Shown here piece after piece: positions 8,622 through 16,486 of a DNA stretch of 55,124 nt. Under the pieces are notes generated by a model, which made no database searches, was not told the origin of the DNA, and worked only from the letters and a program-made list of their open reading frames with translations. Numbering within the stretch: the stretch's first letter is position 1; each line of letters begins with the position of its first letter. Source of the DNA: Paracoccaceae bacterium (GTDB taxonomy: Bacteria; Pseudomonadota; Alphaproteobacteria; Rhodobacterales; Rhodobacteraceae). Where the stretch lies: positions 1 through 55,124 of the forward strand of contig JAKITO010000019.1 of the NCBI GenBank assembly GCA_021648025.1, written 5' to 3'. Made by a program: the position numbers and the translations under genes.

Positions 8622-8658
8622 GTGCAGTCCCGGGCTTGACCCGGGACCTCGTCGGTTC

Positions 8659-10125
8659 TCAGGGTCTGGTGGTTGGGTGTTGTGCCATCACGCTTGGGGT
8701 GGTGGATGACGACAGGGCCATGGCTTGCCCTCCGTCGAAATTGCCGGTCCAGTTGAGTTTGTCGCGCAGGGTGACGACGCTGCCGATGATTATCATGGCC
8801 GGGCTGGTCAGCCCGGCTTTGGCCACCTTGTCTGCGACCTTGGACAAGGGTGCTGTCAGTACAACCTGATTGGCCCGTGTGCCGTTTTGGATCACCGCCA
8901 CGGGGGTGGTCATATCAACCCCAAGATCGCGCGCGCCAGATACCAGTGCAGGCAGGTTGCCAAGACCCATATAGACCGCGAGGGTATGGCCGGGGCGGAT
9001 CAGGATGTTCCATTCCAACGCCAATGCGCCGTCTTTGCCGTGCGCCGTCACAAAGGTACAGGATTGCGCGTGGTCGCGGTGGGTCAGCGGGATGCCGGCG
9101 TAGGTGCCACAGCCCGAGGCCGCGGTGATGCCGGGGACAATCTGAAAACTGATGCCGTTTTCGGCAAGCTTTTCAATTTCTTCGCCGCCACGGCCAAAGA
9201 TGAACGGGTCGCCGCCTTTCAGACGCAGCACCCGGTTGCCGTCCTTGGCCAGCCGCACCATCAGGTCAGAAATATCCTCTTGCGCCATGGAGTGGTCCTG
9301 CGGCAGCTTGCCGACATAAACGCGGGTGGCGTCGCGCCGGACCAGCGCCATGATGTCGTCACCCACAAGGCGGTCGTACAGCACCACGTCGCAGCGTTGC
9401 ATCAGGCGCAGGGCGCGGAACGTCAGCAGGTCAGGGTCGCCGGGGCCGGACCCGACAAGATAGACTTCGCCGGTTTTCTGCAATGTGTCAGCAGCGGATT
9501 TTTTCAGGTCGTTTTCGATTTGGGCCGTGGCACGGTCCGTGTTGCCGGCCAGAAAGAAATCACCGGCCGGGCCGTCGATCATCCGTTCCCAGAACCGGCG
9601 ACGGTCGCGGCCCGAAGTGATGGCTGCGGCGATGCGCGCGCGGAATGCGCCGGTGAAGCTGGCCAATTGACCAAAGGCGGCGGGGATGATGCTCTCGATG
9701 CGCGCCCTCAGGATGCGGGCAATCACCGGGGCGGCACCGCCGGTCGAGATGGCGATGACAATGGGCGAGCGGTCAACGATGGACGGCGTGATGAAATCGC
9801 ATTTTTCGGTCCAGTCGGCGATGTTGCACAGGACGTTGGCGGCGCGGGACCATTCATACAGCCGTTCGTCGCGCGCACGGTCCTCGGACGCACCATAGAC
9901 GATGGCGCAGCCGATCATGTCGCCCGCTTGCGGCAGGCGGCTGTGGATGGTCAGGCCGGGTTGGCCGGACAGGCCCAGCAGTTCCAGAGTTGGTGCAGGG
10001 TCGAAGGCCCGGACATTGGCCCCTGCGGCCAGGGCGCGTTCGACCCGGCGCGCCGCAATCGTGTCGCCGCCGTCAACCAGAACGCAGCGGCCGCGTATAT
10101 CTAGAAATACCGGGAGATAATCCAT
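8659..10125 (-). CDS. cysG: Siroheme synthase CysG (fused dehydrogenase/ferrochelatase and SUMT)
   Basis: Makes siroheme from uroporphyrinogen III: two methylations, NAD-dependent oxidation and iron insertion. The 488-residue protein is a full fusion. Residues 1-205 form the precorrin-2 dehydrogenase/ferrochelatase part (NAD-binding VLVDGGDTIAARR, SPIVIAISTGGAAPV). Residues from about 216 form the SAM uroporphyrinogen methyltransferase (VYLVGSGPGDPDLLTFRAL, RLKGGDPFIFGRGGEE, VPGITAASGCGTYAGIPLTH). It is the last gene of a leftward unit diverging from dsrA, and siroheme is the cofactor of DsrAB, so it probably serves the sulfur pathway as well as any assimilatory sulfite reductase. AAGGA precedes the ATG. 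Confidence 0.96.
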   Translation of the reverse strand: MDYLPVFLDIRGRCVLVDGGDTIAARRVERALAAGANVRAFDPAPTLELLGLSGQPGLTIHSRLPQAGDMIGCAIVYGASEDRARDERLYEWSRAANVLCNIADWTEKCDFITPSIVDRSPIVIAISTGGAAPVIARILRARIESIIPAAFGQLASFTGAFRARIAAAITSGRDRRRFWERMIDGPAGDFFLAGNTDRATAQIENDLKKSAADTLQKTGEVYLVGSGPGDPDLLTFRALRLMQRCDVVLYDRLVGDDIMALVRRDATRVYVGKLPQDHSMAQEDISDLMVRLAKDGNRVLRLKGGDPFIFGRGGEEIEKLAENGISFQIVPGITAASGCGTYAGIPLTHRDHAQSCTFVTAHGKDGALALEWNILIRPGHTLAVYMGLGNLPALVSGARDLGVDMTTPVAVIQNGTRANQVVLTAPLSKVADKVAKAGLTSPAMIIIGSVVTLRDKLNWTGNFDGGQAMALSSSTTPSVMAQHPTTRP

Positions 10126-10136
10126 TTCAGTTGTCC

Positions 10137-10340
10137 TTAAGCTTGCGAGTCGGGCAGGATGGCCGCGGCCAATTGCGCGGCCGTGGCCGGGTCCAGGTCA
10201 ATTTGGGTCACGCGTTTGCCTTCAAAGAACACCAGCCGGGTCATTTTCATGCCGCTGGCAAATTCGACCTGGCGCACCACAACCCGTTTGTTGAACGGCA
10301 GGGAGATTTCGCATTTATCGCTTACGATCTCGTCAGTCAT
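10137..10340 (-). CDS. Small conserved-looking protein (67 aa), unknown, sulfur-island operon
   Basis: A 67-residue, probably cytosolic protein: MTDEIVSDKCEISLPFNKRV, then a basic beta-rich middle (VVVRQVEFASGMKMTRLVFF) and a short helix ending PATAAQLAAAILPDSQA. It has one cysteine (residue 10) and no signal peptide or membrane segment. An AAAGGA site lies at good distance, and the start overlaps the end of the preceding gene by 8 bases. It lies between a TauD-like gene and cysG in the unit diverging from dsrA. I do not recognise a family; a role in sulfur metabolism is suggested by position only. Confidence 0.72.
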   Translation of the reverse strand: MTDEIVSDKCEISLPFNKRVVVRQVEFASGMKMTRLVFFEGKRVTQIDLDPATAAQLAAAILPDSQA

Positions 10341-10530
10341 AGGTGGTTCCTTTGGTAAACGCAGTTTCCAGAATCCATTCCCACTTGCGCGGGGTATCGC
10401 GGTAATCGGGCTTCAGGTCCATCTCGATGAACATATGCCCGGCCTCGGCGGCATGGGCCACCAGTATTTCCAACTGGGGGAAGGTCGTCACTTCGGGGTT
10501 TGAGATGATCAGATCGCTTAGCTTGGCCAT
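10333..10530 (-). CDS. Small protein (65 aa), unknown, sulfur-island operon
   Basis: A 65-residue protein without cysteine: MAKLSDLIISNPEVTTFPQL, then HAAEAGHMFIEMDLKPDYRD and TPRKWEWILETAFTKGTTYD. The aromatic and acidic C-terminal half (YRDTPRKWEWILE) looks like a small folded interaction domain. Its ATG follows the tauD-like stop by one base and has AAAGGAAG upstream. It overlaps the next small gene by 8 bases, so the two are probably translated together. No family recognised. Confidence 0.72.
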   Translation of the reverse strand: MAKLSDLIISNPEVTTFPQLEILVAHAAEAGHMFIEMDLKPDYRDTPRKWEWILETAFTKGTTYD

Positions 10531-10531
10531 G

Positions 10532-11449
10532 TCATGTCTTCCTTTGTACGCGGTTATGGAACCGGACCCGGATCATCAGCCGTCCGGCATCTTTGGTTTC
10601 GTTCTGAAATTGTGTCCTGTTGTGCAAGGCATTATTGGTAAGGATGCCCTGGCCCGCTTTCAACGCTACCTGCATCATCAGGGGGTCATTTGCCGCAAGT
10701 ATTTCGGTAATGGCGGCAATTGCCTCTTGTGTTACCGGTTCGTCATTCCACGAAATGCTGCGGGTGCGGGCGGTATAGCGCATTTGCAACCGGCCGGTTC
10801 GGGCATCGCCGTAAAACACCGGTCCGACCGAGACCGGGCGGATAGACCCGTCGGGTTCGATGTTTTGCGGGATCGTCATGACGGCCGGGTGCATCAGGGC
10901 GCGGATATAGTCGGGCGAGATGTCGCGCAGGCGGATATAGAGGATTTCGGGGTTGAAAATCTGGTTTACCCCGCCATCGTCCGCCGGGCGGACGCAATGC
11001 AGGATGAACGCCGAGATGCGCGCATCGGTTGGGTTGTAATAGCCGTCGGTGTGCCAGTTCATGGCGCGCGATGAATAGGGGATAAAACCGCGTTGAGCCG
11101 CCTTGTCGGTGACGCGCAGGGCGACAACTCCGGTGCCATCGGCCGAGCGATGCGCCTCGGCGATTTGCAAGCCAAAGGCTGCGGCAAAGTTGCCGACCGG
11201 AGGAATTTGGCCCGAAACATCGCCAGAATCGACAGAGGTGTACAGTGCAAAGTTGGCCGCGTCGCAGCGATTTTTGAGCTCTGAAACGGCAGATTCACCG
11301 GGATTCGACAAGTCTGAGACCACCACCGGGGCCTGATTCAGCGCCATTTCTGCCGCTTTCAGCCGATTTGAGCGCCAATCTATGTAGGTGGTGGGGTCAC
11401 TCAGTGAACTCCAGTTAAACATTTGATTTGCAAGTGTTAATGTCGACAT
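10532..11449 (-). CDS. TauD/TfdA-family Fe(II)/2-oxoglutarate dioxygenase
   Basis: Probable non-haem iron dioxygenase of the taurine dioxygenase superfamily; the substrate is unknown. The 305-residue protein shows the iron-binding H-x-D in MNWHTDGYYN, the distal histidine in TNNALHNRTQF and the 2-oxoglutarate-binding arginine in DAGRLMIRVRF. True TauD releases sulfite from taurine, which would fit a sulfur island, but this protein is divergent (PPVGNFAAAFGLQIAEAHRS region) and no sulfonate transporter is nearby. It is the first gene of the leftward unit tauD-like/orf/orf/cysG, diverging from dsrA across 262 bases. Confidence 0.82.
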   Translation of the reverse strand: MSTLTLANQMFNWSSLSDPTTYIDWRSNRLKAAEMALNQAPVVVSDLSNPGESAVSELKNRCDAANFALYTSVDSGDVSGQIPPVGNFAAAFGLQIAEAHRSADGTGVVALRVTDKAAQRGFIPYSSRAMNWHTDGYYNPTDARISAFILHCVRPADDGGVNQIFNPEILYIRLRDISPDYIRALMHPAVMTIPQNIEPDGSIRPVSVGPVFYGDARTGRLQMRYTARTRSISWNDEPVTQEAIAAITEILAANDPLMMQVALKAGQGILTNNALHNRTQFQNETKDAGRLMIRVRFHNRVQRKT

Positions 11450-11593
11450 ATTCAGTACCGTTTCGTGGGGGTTTCCAGGGGGAATAACGATGATTTATGG
11501 CCGTTTTGACGCATGGGTGGAATTTGTTGATTGATTATTACATTCGATTATTTAAATGTATAGCCAGCGAAGTGACGAGGTGATAGACCCTAA

Positions 11594-11682
11594 GCGTGGA
11601 CAATAAAGATATATCCACGCGGTATCTTTAAGGCGGGGATACCTTAAGGGTTGGACCTTTCTAATACGGCCAGACGCTGGCC
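11594..11682. promoter_or_regulatory. Stacked inverted repeats in the dsrA leader
   Basis: The 262-base gap between the tauD-like gene and dsrA holds consecutive dyads. GCGTGGA (11594-11600) pairs with TCCACGC (11614-11620). Immediately adjacent, GGTATC (11621-11626) pairs with GATACC (11638-11643), which runs into the palindrome CCTTAAGG (11642-11649). GGCCAG (11668-11673) pairs with CTGGCC (11677-11682). They may be operators for a sulfur-responsive regulator or folds in the dsr mRNA leader. No promoter boxes were assigned with confidence. Confidence 0.5.
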
Positions 11683-11711
11683 AAGGTAATTTTCAGAATC
11701 GGGAGGATTCT

Positions 11712-13019
11712 ATGAAAGACGGAGATCACGCAGGCGACAAGCCAGAGACCGGCAAACCCGCTATTCATCCGACCCCTCATCTGGATCAGCTTGAAGATGG
11801 GCCGTGGCCCAGCTTTGTGACCGGCATCAAAAAGTTGCGGGACGAAGGTTCACAGAATAACCAGTTGGTCATGAATGACCTTCTGGGGCAGTTGGATATG
11901 TCCTACGAGAACCGGATGGGGTATTGGAAAGGCGGCGCTGTTTCGGTGTTTGGTTACGGCGGCGGTGTCATCCCGCGCTTTTCCGAAGTGGCCGACAAGT
12001 TTCCTGAATCCAAAGAGTTCCACACCCTGCGGGTGATGCCGCCTCCGGGGTTTCATTACACCACCGACCTTTTGCGCAATATGGCGGATATCTGGGAAGA
12101 GCATGGCTCGGGTCTGATCGCGTTTCACGGCCAGTCCGGCGACATCATGTTTCAGGGCTGTACCACCGAGAACACCCAGAAAGCCTTTGATGCGCTGAAC
12201 AAGATCGGGTTTGACCTTGGCGGTGCCGGTCCGGCCCTGCGGACCTCGATGAGCTGCGTTGGCGCGGCCCGCTGCGAACAATCCTGTTTTGATGAACAAC
12301 GTGCCCTGCGCGGTGTCATCAACAACCTGCTGGACGAAATGCACCGTCCCGCACTGCCGTATAAGTTCAAGTTCAAGTTTTCAGGCTGTGCCAATGACTG
12401 TGTGAACGCCATTCACCGGTCTGACATGGCGGTGATTGGGACCTGGCGCGACGACATCAAGATCAACCAGGAAAAGGTCAAGGAACATGTGGCCGAGAAG
12501 GGCCGCAAGTACACCATCGACACGGTGGTTTCCATGTGCCCGACGCGGGCGATATCGCTGAATGATGATGATACCATCGAAATTGACAACAAATCCTGCG
12601 TGCGCTGCATGCATTGCATCAACGTGATGACCAAGGCGCTTAGCCCCGGTGATGACAAGGGTGTGTCGATTTTGGTTGGCGGTAAGCGGTCGCTTAAGGT
12701 TGGTGATCTGATGGGCATCATGGTTATACCATTCATGAAGCTGGAAACAGACGAAGATTTCGAAACTCTCGAAACCCTGGCCGAAGACATGGTTGAATTC
12801 TTTGCCGATAACGCGCTTGAGCATGAGCGGATTGGCGAAACGATTGACCGGATCGGCCTGCCTGCCTTCCTGGAGGCAATGGAGATTGACGTTGATCCGA
12901 ACATGGTCGCCCACCCGACGACATCAAGCTATGTGCGGACGGACGATTTTGATGAAGAAGCAGCAAAGTGGTTCGAGCGTAAGGCGCAAGAGGCCGGTTT
13001 GCAGATCAGCGCCGAATAG
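11712..13019 (+). CDS. dsrA: Reverse dissimilatory sulfite reductase alpha subunit DsrA
   Basis: With DsrB forms the siroheme enzyme that oxidises DsrC-bound sulfur toward sulfite in sulfur oxidisers. The 435-residue protein has the siroheme/4Fe-4S cysteines as C-x5-C (C182, C188, in SCVGAARC) and C-x3-C (C226, C230, in SGCANDC). A ferredoxin insert follows with SMCPTRAISL and SCVRCMHCINVM. GGGAGG precedes the ATG. The adjacent dsrEFH and dsrL genes and absence of dsrD mark the oxidative type. It is the first gene of dsrABEFHCMKLJOPN. Confidence 0.97.
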   Translation: MKDGDHAGDKPETGKPAIHPTPHLDQLEDGPWPSFVTGIKKLRDEGSQNNQLVMNDLLGQLDMSYENRMGYWKGGAVSVFGYGGGVIPRFSEVADKFPESKEFHTLRVMPPPGFHYTTDLLRNMADIWEEHGSGLIAFHGQSGDIMFQGCTTENTQKAFDALNKIGFDLGGAGPALRTSMSCVGAARCEQSCFDEQRALRGVINNLLDEMHRPALPYKFKFKFSGCANDCVNAIHRSDMAVIGTWRDDIKINQEKVKEHVAEKGRKYTIDTVVSMCPTRAISLNDDDTIEIDNKSCVRCMHCINVMTKALSPGDDKGVSILVGGKRSLKVGDLMGIMVIPFMKLETDEDFETLETLAEDMVEFFADNALEHERIGETIDRIGLPAFLEAMEIDVDPNMVAHPTTSSYVRTDDFDEEAAKWFERKAQEAGLQISAE

Positions 13020-13096
13020 TCCGGGTAGCAGAGAAATCTGAAACCAATTGAATTTGACCTAGCCGGAGCTTTTCGGCCCTGAGGGAGAACAGTAAG

Positions 13097-14185
13097 ATGA
13101 GCCAGACGGCTGAAGACGTAAAGCCACGCACGGCGGACGAAGTTGGTGTACCGGACCCGTTCCAGTACATGCACCCGACGTTGAAGGAAAACTATGGCGC
13201 GTGGGATTATCACGACCGCCCCCGGGCCGGCGTGTTGCGCCATGTGGCAAAATCCGGCGACGTGATTTACACTGTGCGCGCCGGAACACAGCGGCAGATG
13301 GACGTTTTCACCATCCGCAAGCTGGCCGATATTGCCGATAATTTCGCCGAAGGCTTTGTGCGGTTCACCACACGGTCGAACATCGAATATATGGTGACCA
13401 AAGAAGAAATGGTTGAGCCGCTGATTGATGCGCTGAACGACGCAGGCTTTCCCATTGGCGGCACGGGTGCGTCGGTTTCAATGATCAGCCACACCCAGGG
13501 TTGGCTGCATTGCGACATTCCGGGCACCGATGCGTCGGGCGTGGTCAAAGGCATGATGGACATGCTGCACAATGAGTTCATTCAGGAAAAGATGCCTAAC
13601 CGACTGAAAATCACCACGTCCTGCTGTCAGATCAACTGTGGCGGGCAGGGCGATATTGCCATCAATGTGCAATACACCAAGCCGCCAAAGATCAACCACG
13701 ATCTGGTTGCCAACGTCTGTGAACGCCCGAGCGTGGTGGCCCGCTGCCCGGTTGCGGCGATCCGGCCTGCGATGGTCAACGGCAAGCCGTCACTGGAAAT
13801 TGACGAAAAGAAATGCGTTTGTTGCGGGGCCTGTTATCCGCCTTGTCCGCCGATGCAGATCAACAGCGTTGAAAGCACCAAGATTGCGATCTGGGTTGGT
13901 GGCAAGCATTCGAATGCCCGCACCAAACCGACGTTTCACAAGCTGGCGGTGGCCAACCTGCCTAACAACGCACCGCATTGGCCCGAGGTCAAAGAGGTCG
14001 TGGGTCGCATCGTTGCCGCCTATAAATCGGACGCCAAACATTGGGAGCGGATGGGCGAATGGATCGACCGTATCGGCTGGCCGCGCTTTTTCGAGATGAC
14101 CGAACTGGCATTCACCAAACACCACCTGGATATATGGACTGGCGCGCGTCACACGATGAACCACTCTGCACATATCCATTTCTAG
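13097..14185 (+). CDS. dsrB: Reverse dissimilatory sulfite reductase beta subunit DsrB
   Basis: Partner of DsrA; in known DsrAB the beta subunit holds the catalytically active siroheme. The 362-residue protein carries cluster cysteines in TQGWLHCDIPG and TTSCCQINCGGQGDI, and a ferredoxin insert EKKCVCCGACYPPCPPMQI. Downstream, AAYKSDAKHWERMGEWIDRIGW cut here to its AKHWERMGEWI core is typical of DsrB. It begins 77 bases after dsrA with a GGGAG ribosome site upstream. Length and motif order match oxidative-type DsrB. Confidence 0.97.
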   Translation: MSQTAEDVKPRTADEVGVPDPFQYMHPTLKENYGAWDYHDRPRAGVLRHVAKSGDVIYTVRAGTQRQMDVFTIRKLADIADNFAEGFVRFTTRSNIEYMVTKEEMVEPLIDALNDAGFPIGGTGASVSMISHTQGWLHCDIPGTDASGVVKGMMDMLHNEFIQEKMPNRLKITTSCCQINCGGQGDIAINVQYTKPPKINHDLVANVCERPSVVARCPVAAIRPAMVNGKPSLEIDEKKCVCCGACYPPCPPMQINSVESTKIAIWVGGKHSNARTKPTFHKLAVANLPNNAPHWPEVKEVVGRIVAAYKSDAKHWERMGEWIDRIGWPRFFEMTELAFTKHHLDIWTGARHTMNHSAHIHF

Positions 14186-14197
14186 AGGCGCAATAAA

Positions 14198-14590
14198 GTG
14201 AAATTCGGAGTAGTCATAAGTGAAGGCCCGTATACGCACCAAGCGGCGGATACGGCCTATCATTTCGTCAAATCGGCGATTGCCAAGGGGCATGAGGTGC
14301 CGCGTGTGTTTTTCTATCACGACGGGGTCAATGTTGCCTCGCGCCTAAGCGTGCCGCCCCAGGATGAGCGGAACATTCAGCAAAACTGGACCGCACTGGC
14401 CAAGGATCACGGTGTTGATCTGGTGGTTTGTATTGCGGCGGCGCAAAGACGCGGCATGCTGGATGATAATGAGGCCAAGCGGCAGGGCAAAGACGCCAGT
14501 AACATTGCCGAGGGGTTCCGGATTTCCGGCCTTGGGCAGTTGATTGAAATGGGTATCCAGACCGACCGTCTGGTTACCTTTGGCGATTAG
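14198..14590 (+). CDS. dsrE: Sulfurtransferase subunit DsrE
   Basis: Part of the DsrE2F2H2 complex that accepts sulfur, typically from TusA, and passes it to DsrC. The 130-residue protein has its cysteine at residue 78 (DLVVCIAAAQRRG), the position of the sulfur-binding Cys78 of Allochromatium DsrE. It follows dsrB closely and precedes dsrF and dsrH. The presence of dsrEFH is a diagnostic sign of sulfur oxidation rather than sulfate reduction. Confidence 0.95.
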   Translation: MKFGVVISEGPYTHQAADTAYHFVKSAIAKGHEVPRVFFYHDGVNVASRLSVPPQDERNIQQNWTALAKDHGVDLVVCIAAAQRRGMLDDNEAKRQGKDASNIAEGFRISGLGQLIEMGIQTDRLVTFGD

Positions 14591-14602
14591 AGAGGGCGGG
14601 AA

Positions 14603-15010
14603 ATGTCTGAGATCAAAAAATTCCTCTACGTGAACCGCAAGGCGCCGTATGGCACGATTTATGCGCTGGAAAGCCTTGAAGTTGTGTTGATCGGGGCGGC
14701 GTTCGAACAGGACGTCAGCCTGGCGTTTCTGGATGACGGTGTGTTCCAACTGACCAAAGGTCAGAACACGGACGGTATCGGCATCAAGAATTTTTCACCG
14801 ACGTACCGCGCGCTGGGCGACTATGAAGTGACCAAACTTTATGTCGAACAGGAATCGCTGGATGAACGTGGGCTGACCCTGGATGACCTGCAAGCGGTTG
14901 TTTATGAGGACGAAGATGACGATTGGGAAGAAAAGCCGTCTATCCGCGTCGTCAGCCGTGCTGAGATGGCCGATATCATGGCCGATCAGGACGTGGTTTT
15001 AAGCTTTTAG
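14603..15010 (+). CDS. dsrF: Sulfurtransferase complex subunit DsrF
   Basis: Structural subunit of the DsrEFH hexamer. The 135-residue protein has the DsrE-like fold (KKFLYVNRKAPYGTIYALES, VVLIGAAFEQDVSLAFLDDG). It has no cysteine at all, in keeping with the non-catalytic role expected for DsrF. An acidic stretch, YEDEDDDWEEK, lies near the C-terminus. GGGCGGGAA lies before the ATG. It sits between dsrE and dsrH. Confidence 0.95.
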   Translation: MSEIKKFLYVNRKAPYGTIYALESLEVVLIGAAFEQDVSLAFLDDGVFQLTKGQNTDGIGIKNFSPTYRALGDYEVTKLYVEQESLDERGLTLDDLQAVVYEDEDDDWEEKPSIRVVSRAEMADIMADQDVVLSF

Positions 15011-15021
15011 GAGGGGGTGAA

Positions 15022-15330
15022 ATGTCAACATTACACACAGTTAACAAGTCGCCGTTTGCCACCGGATCGCTGGAAAGTTGTCTGGCACATTGCAAGGACG
15101 GCGATGCCGTTCTGATGATCGAAGACGGGGTTTATGGCGGGCTTGCGGGCACTGCTGTGGCTGACCTCGTCCAACAAAAGGCTGGATCGGTGGCGATCTA
15201 TGTCCTAAGCGCGGACACACAAGCGCGCGGACTGGCGGCGGACAAGCTGCTACAGGGAATAAAAGGCGTAGACTATGACGGGTTTGTCGATCTGGTCGCT
15301 GATCACGATCGTACCCAAAGCTGGCTTTGA
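15022..15330 (+). CDS. dsrH: Sulfurtransferase complex subunit DsrH
   Basis: Small TusB/DsrH-type subunit of DsrEFH. The 102-residue protein has a cysteine at residue 20 (GSLESCLAHCKDGDAVLMI), matching the Cys20 position of Allochromatium DsrH, and a second at 24. The central VYGGLAG pattern is typical. AGGAGGGGG precedes the ATG, one of the strongest ribosome sites in the operon. A GC-rich hairpin lies between it and dsrC. Confidence 0.94.
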   Translation: MSTLHTVNKSPFATGSLESCLAHCKDGDAVLMIEDGVYGGLAGTAVADLVQQKAGSVAIYVLSADTQARGLAADKLLQGIKGVDYDGFVDLVADHDRTQSWL

Positions 15331-15337
15331 AATAGTC

Positions 15338-15350
15338 CCCCGAGGCGGGG
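15338..15350 (+). promoter_or_regulatory. Short GC hairpin between dsrH and dsrC
   Basis: CCCCG-AGG-CGGGG forms a 5-bp stem with a 3-base loop directly after the dsrH stop. It is followed by an A-rich stretch, not a U tract, so it is unlikely to terminate. It could mark an mRNA processing or stability point that raises dsrC translation; DsrC is usually needed in excess over DsrAB. Confidence 0.4.
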
Positions 15351-15372
15351 CAAACCAAAAAGGAAGATACCA

Positions 15373-15705
15373 ATGGATTATGATGTAAACGGGACGACCA
15401 TTGCGGCCGACGAAGAGGGCTATATCACCAATCTCAGCGAATGGTCAAAAGAGTTGGCGGACGTGATTGCCGTAAACGAAAAGATCGACATGAACGAAGA
15501 GCACTGGGAAGTTGTGAACTTTCTGCGTGACTATTACGAAGAATATCAGATCGCCCCGGCGGTTCGGGTTCTGATCAAGTCGGTCAAAAAGACCATGGGC
15601 AAGGAAAAAGGCAACAACAAGTATATGTACGAATTGTTCCCCTATGGTCCGGCCAAGCAGGCGTGTAAGATCGCCGGTCTACCTAAGCCGACTGGCTGCG
15701 TGTAA
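15373..15705 (+). CDS. dsrC: Sulfur carrier protein DsrC
   Basis: Carries sulfur on its C-terminal arm between DsrEFH, DsrAB and the DsrMKJOP complex. The 110-residue protein ends ACKIAGLPKPTGCV, with both redox cysteines in place: Cys109 (penultimate) and Cys98, ten residues apart. This is the full DsrC signature, unlike TusE, which lacks the second cysteine. The middle carries the helix-turn-helix-like LRDYYEEYQIAPAVR. AAGGAAG precedes the ATG. Confidence 0.97.
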   Translation: MDYDVNGTTIAADEEGYITNLSEWSKELADVIAVNEKIDMNEEHWEVVNFLRDYYEEYQIAPAVRVLIKSVKKTMGKEKGNNKYMYELFPYGPAKQACKIAGLPKPTGCV

Positions 15706-15761
15706 ACCACGTAAGTCACTGTAATTAAATAACACTCACAAACACTACGGGAGAAGTGCGC

Positions 15762-16484
15762 GTGCTTTCCATTGTCTATGCGATACTGTTTTATCTGGCG
15801 ACGGCGATCATGGTCGTCGGCGTTGGCATGAAAATTCGCAAGTACGCGCGCGCGCCTGCTCCGTTGAAAATCCCCACCACGCCGGCCCCTACGACGCAAT
15901 TCGGTGTGATTTTGAGGATGGCGCGCGAAGTGGTGTTCTTTGAAAGCCTGTTCAAATCCAACAAGTGGATATGGATATTCAGCTGGACGTTCCATATGGG
16001 CATGTGGCTGGTTCTGATTCGCCACTTGCGCTATTTCACCGAGCCGGTGTGGGGTTGGGTGGTGTTTGCCCAACCTTTTGGCACCTACGCCGGGTTTGCC
16101 ATGCTGGGGGGGCTTTTGGGCCTGTGGGCGCGGCGGTTTCTGGTGGAACGCATCCGCTACATCTCAAACCCGTCCGATCATTTGATGCTGGCCTTGCTGG
16201 TGGCGATTGTCGGCAGTGGGTTGATGATGCGCTTTGTCGTCGGTGCCGATATCATCATGGTCAAGGCATATATGCTGGGACTGATGCGGTTTCAGATTGA
16301 AACGCTGCCTGCGGATCCTGTTTTGCTGCTGCATCTGGGGCTGGTTGCATCTCTGATGATCATCTTTCCGATTTCGAAACTGATGCACGCGCCGGGCCTG
16401 TTTTTCAGCCCAAGCCGCAACCAAATCGACAATCCGCGCGAAAAGCGTCACCTGGCCCCCTGGGCCGCCAAGCTGGAGGAATAG
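15762..16484 (+). CDS. dsrM: DsrM, cytochrome b subunit of the DsrMKJOP complex
   Basis: Membrane dihaem cytochrome b of the NarI-like type, passing electrons between quinone and DsrK. The 240-residue protein has about five to six membrane segments: residues 3-22, about 70-88 (FSWTFHMGMWLVLI), 100-120, 140-165 and 190-210. Candidate haem histidines lie in FHMGMWLVLIRH and LLLHLGLV. The start is GTG 15762, at proper distance from GGGAG; another GTG at 15756 is too close. dsrK follows 2 bases after its stop. Confidence 0.93.
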   Translation: MLSIVYAILFYLATAIMVVGVGMKIRKYARAPAPLKIPTTPAPTTQFGVILRMAREVVFFESLFKSNKWIWIFSWTFHMGMWLVLIRHLRYFTEPVWGWVVFAQPFGTYAGFAMLGGLLGLWARRFLVERIRYISNPSDHLMLALLVAIVGSGLMMRFVVGADIIMVKAYMLGLMRFQIETLPADPVLLLHLGLVASLMIIFPISKLMHAPGLFFSPSRNQIDNPREKRHLAPWAAKLEE

Positions 16485-16486
16485 CC

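Noticed and set aside
8725..10104. 459-residue rightward open frame across cysG
   Set aside because: Antisense of a well-supported CysG fusion protein; no domain seen.
11712..14185. Sulfate-reducing (reductive) type DsrAB
   Set aside because: The operon has dsrEFH and dsrL and no dsrD, and no sat/apr/qmo nearby, which marks the oxidative pathway.
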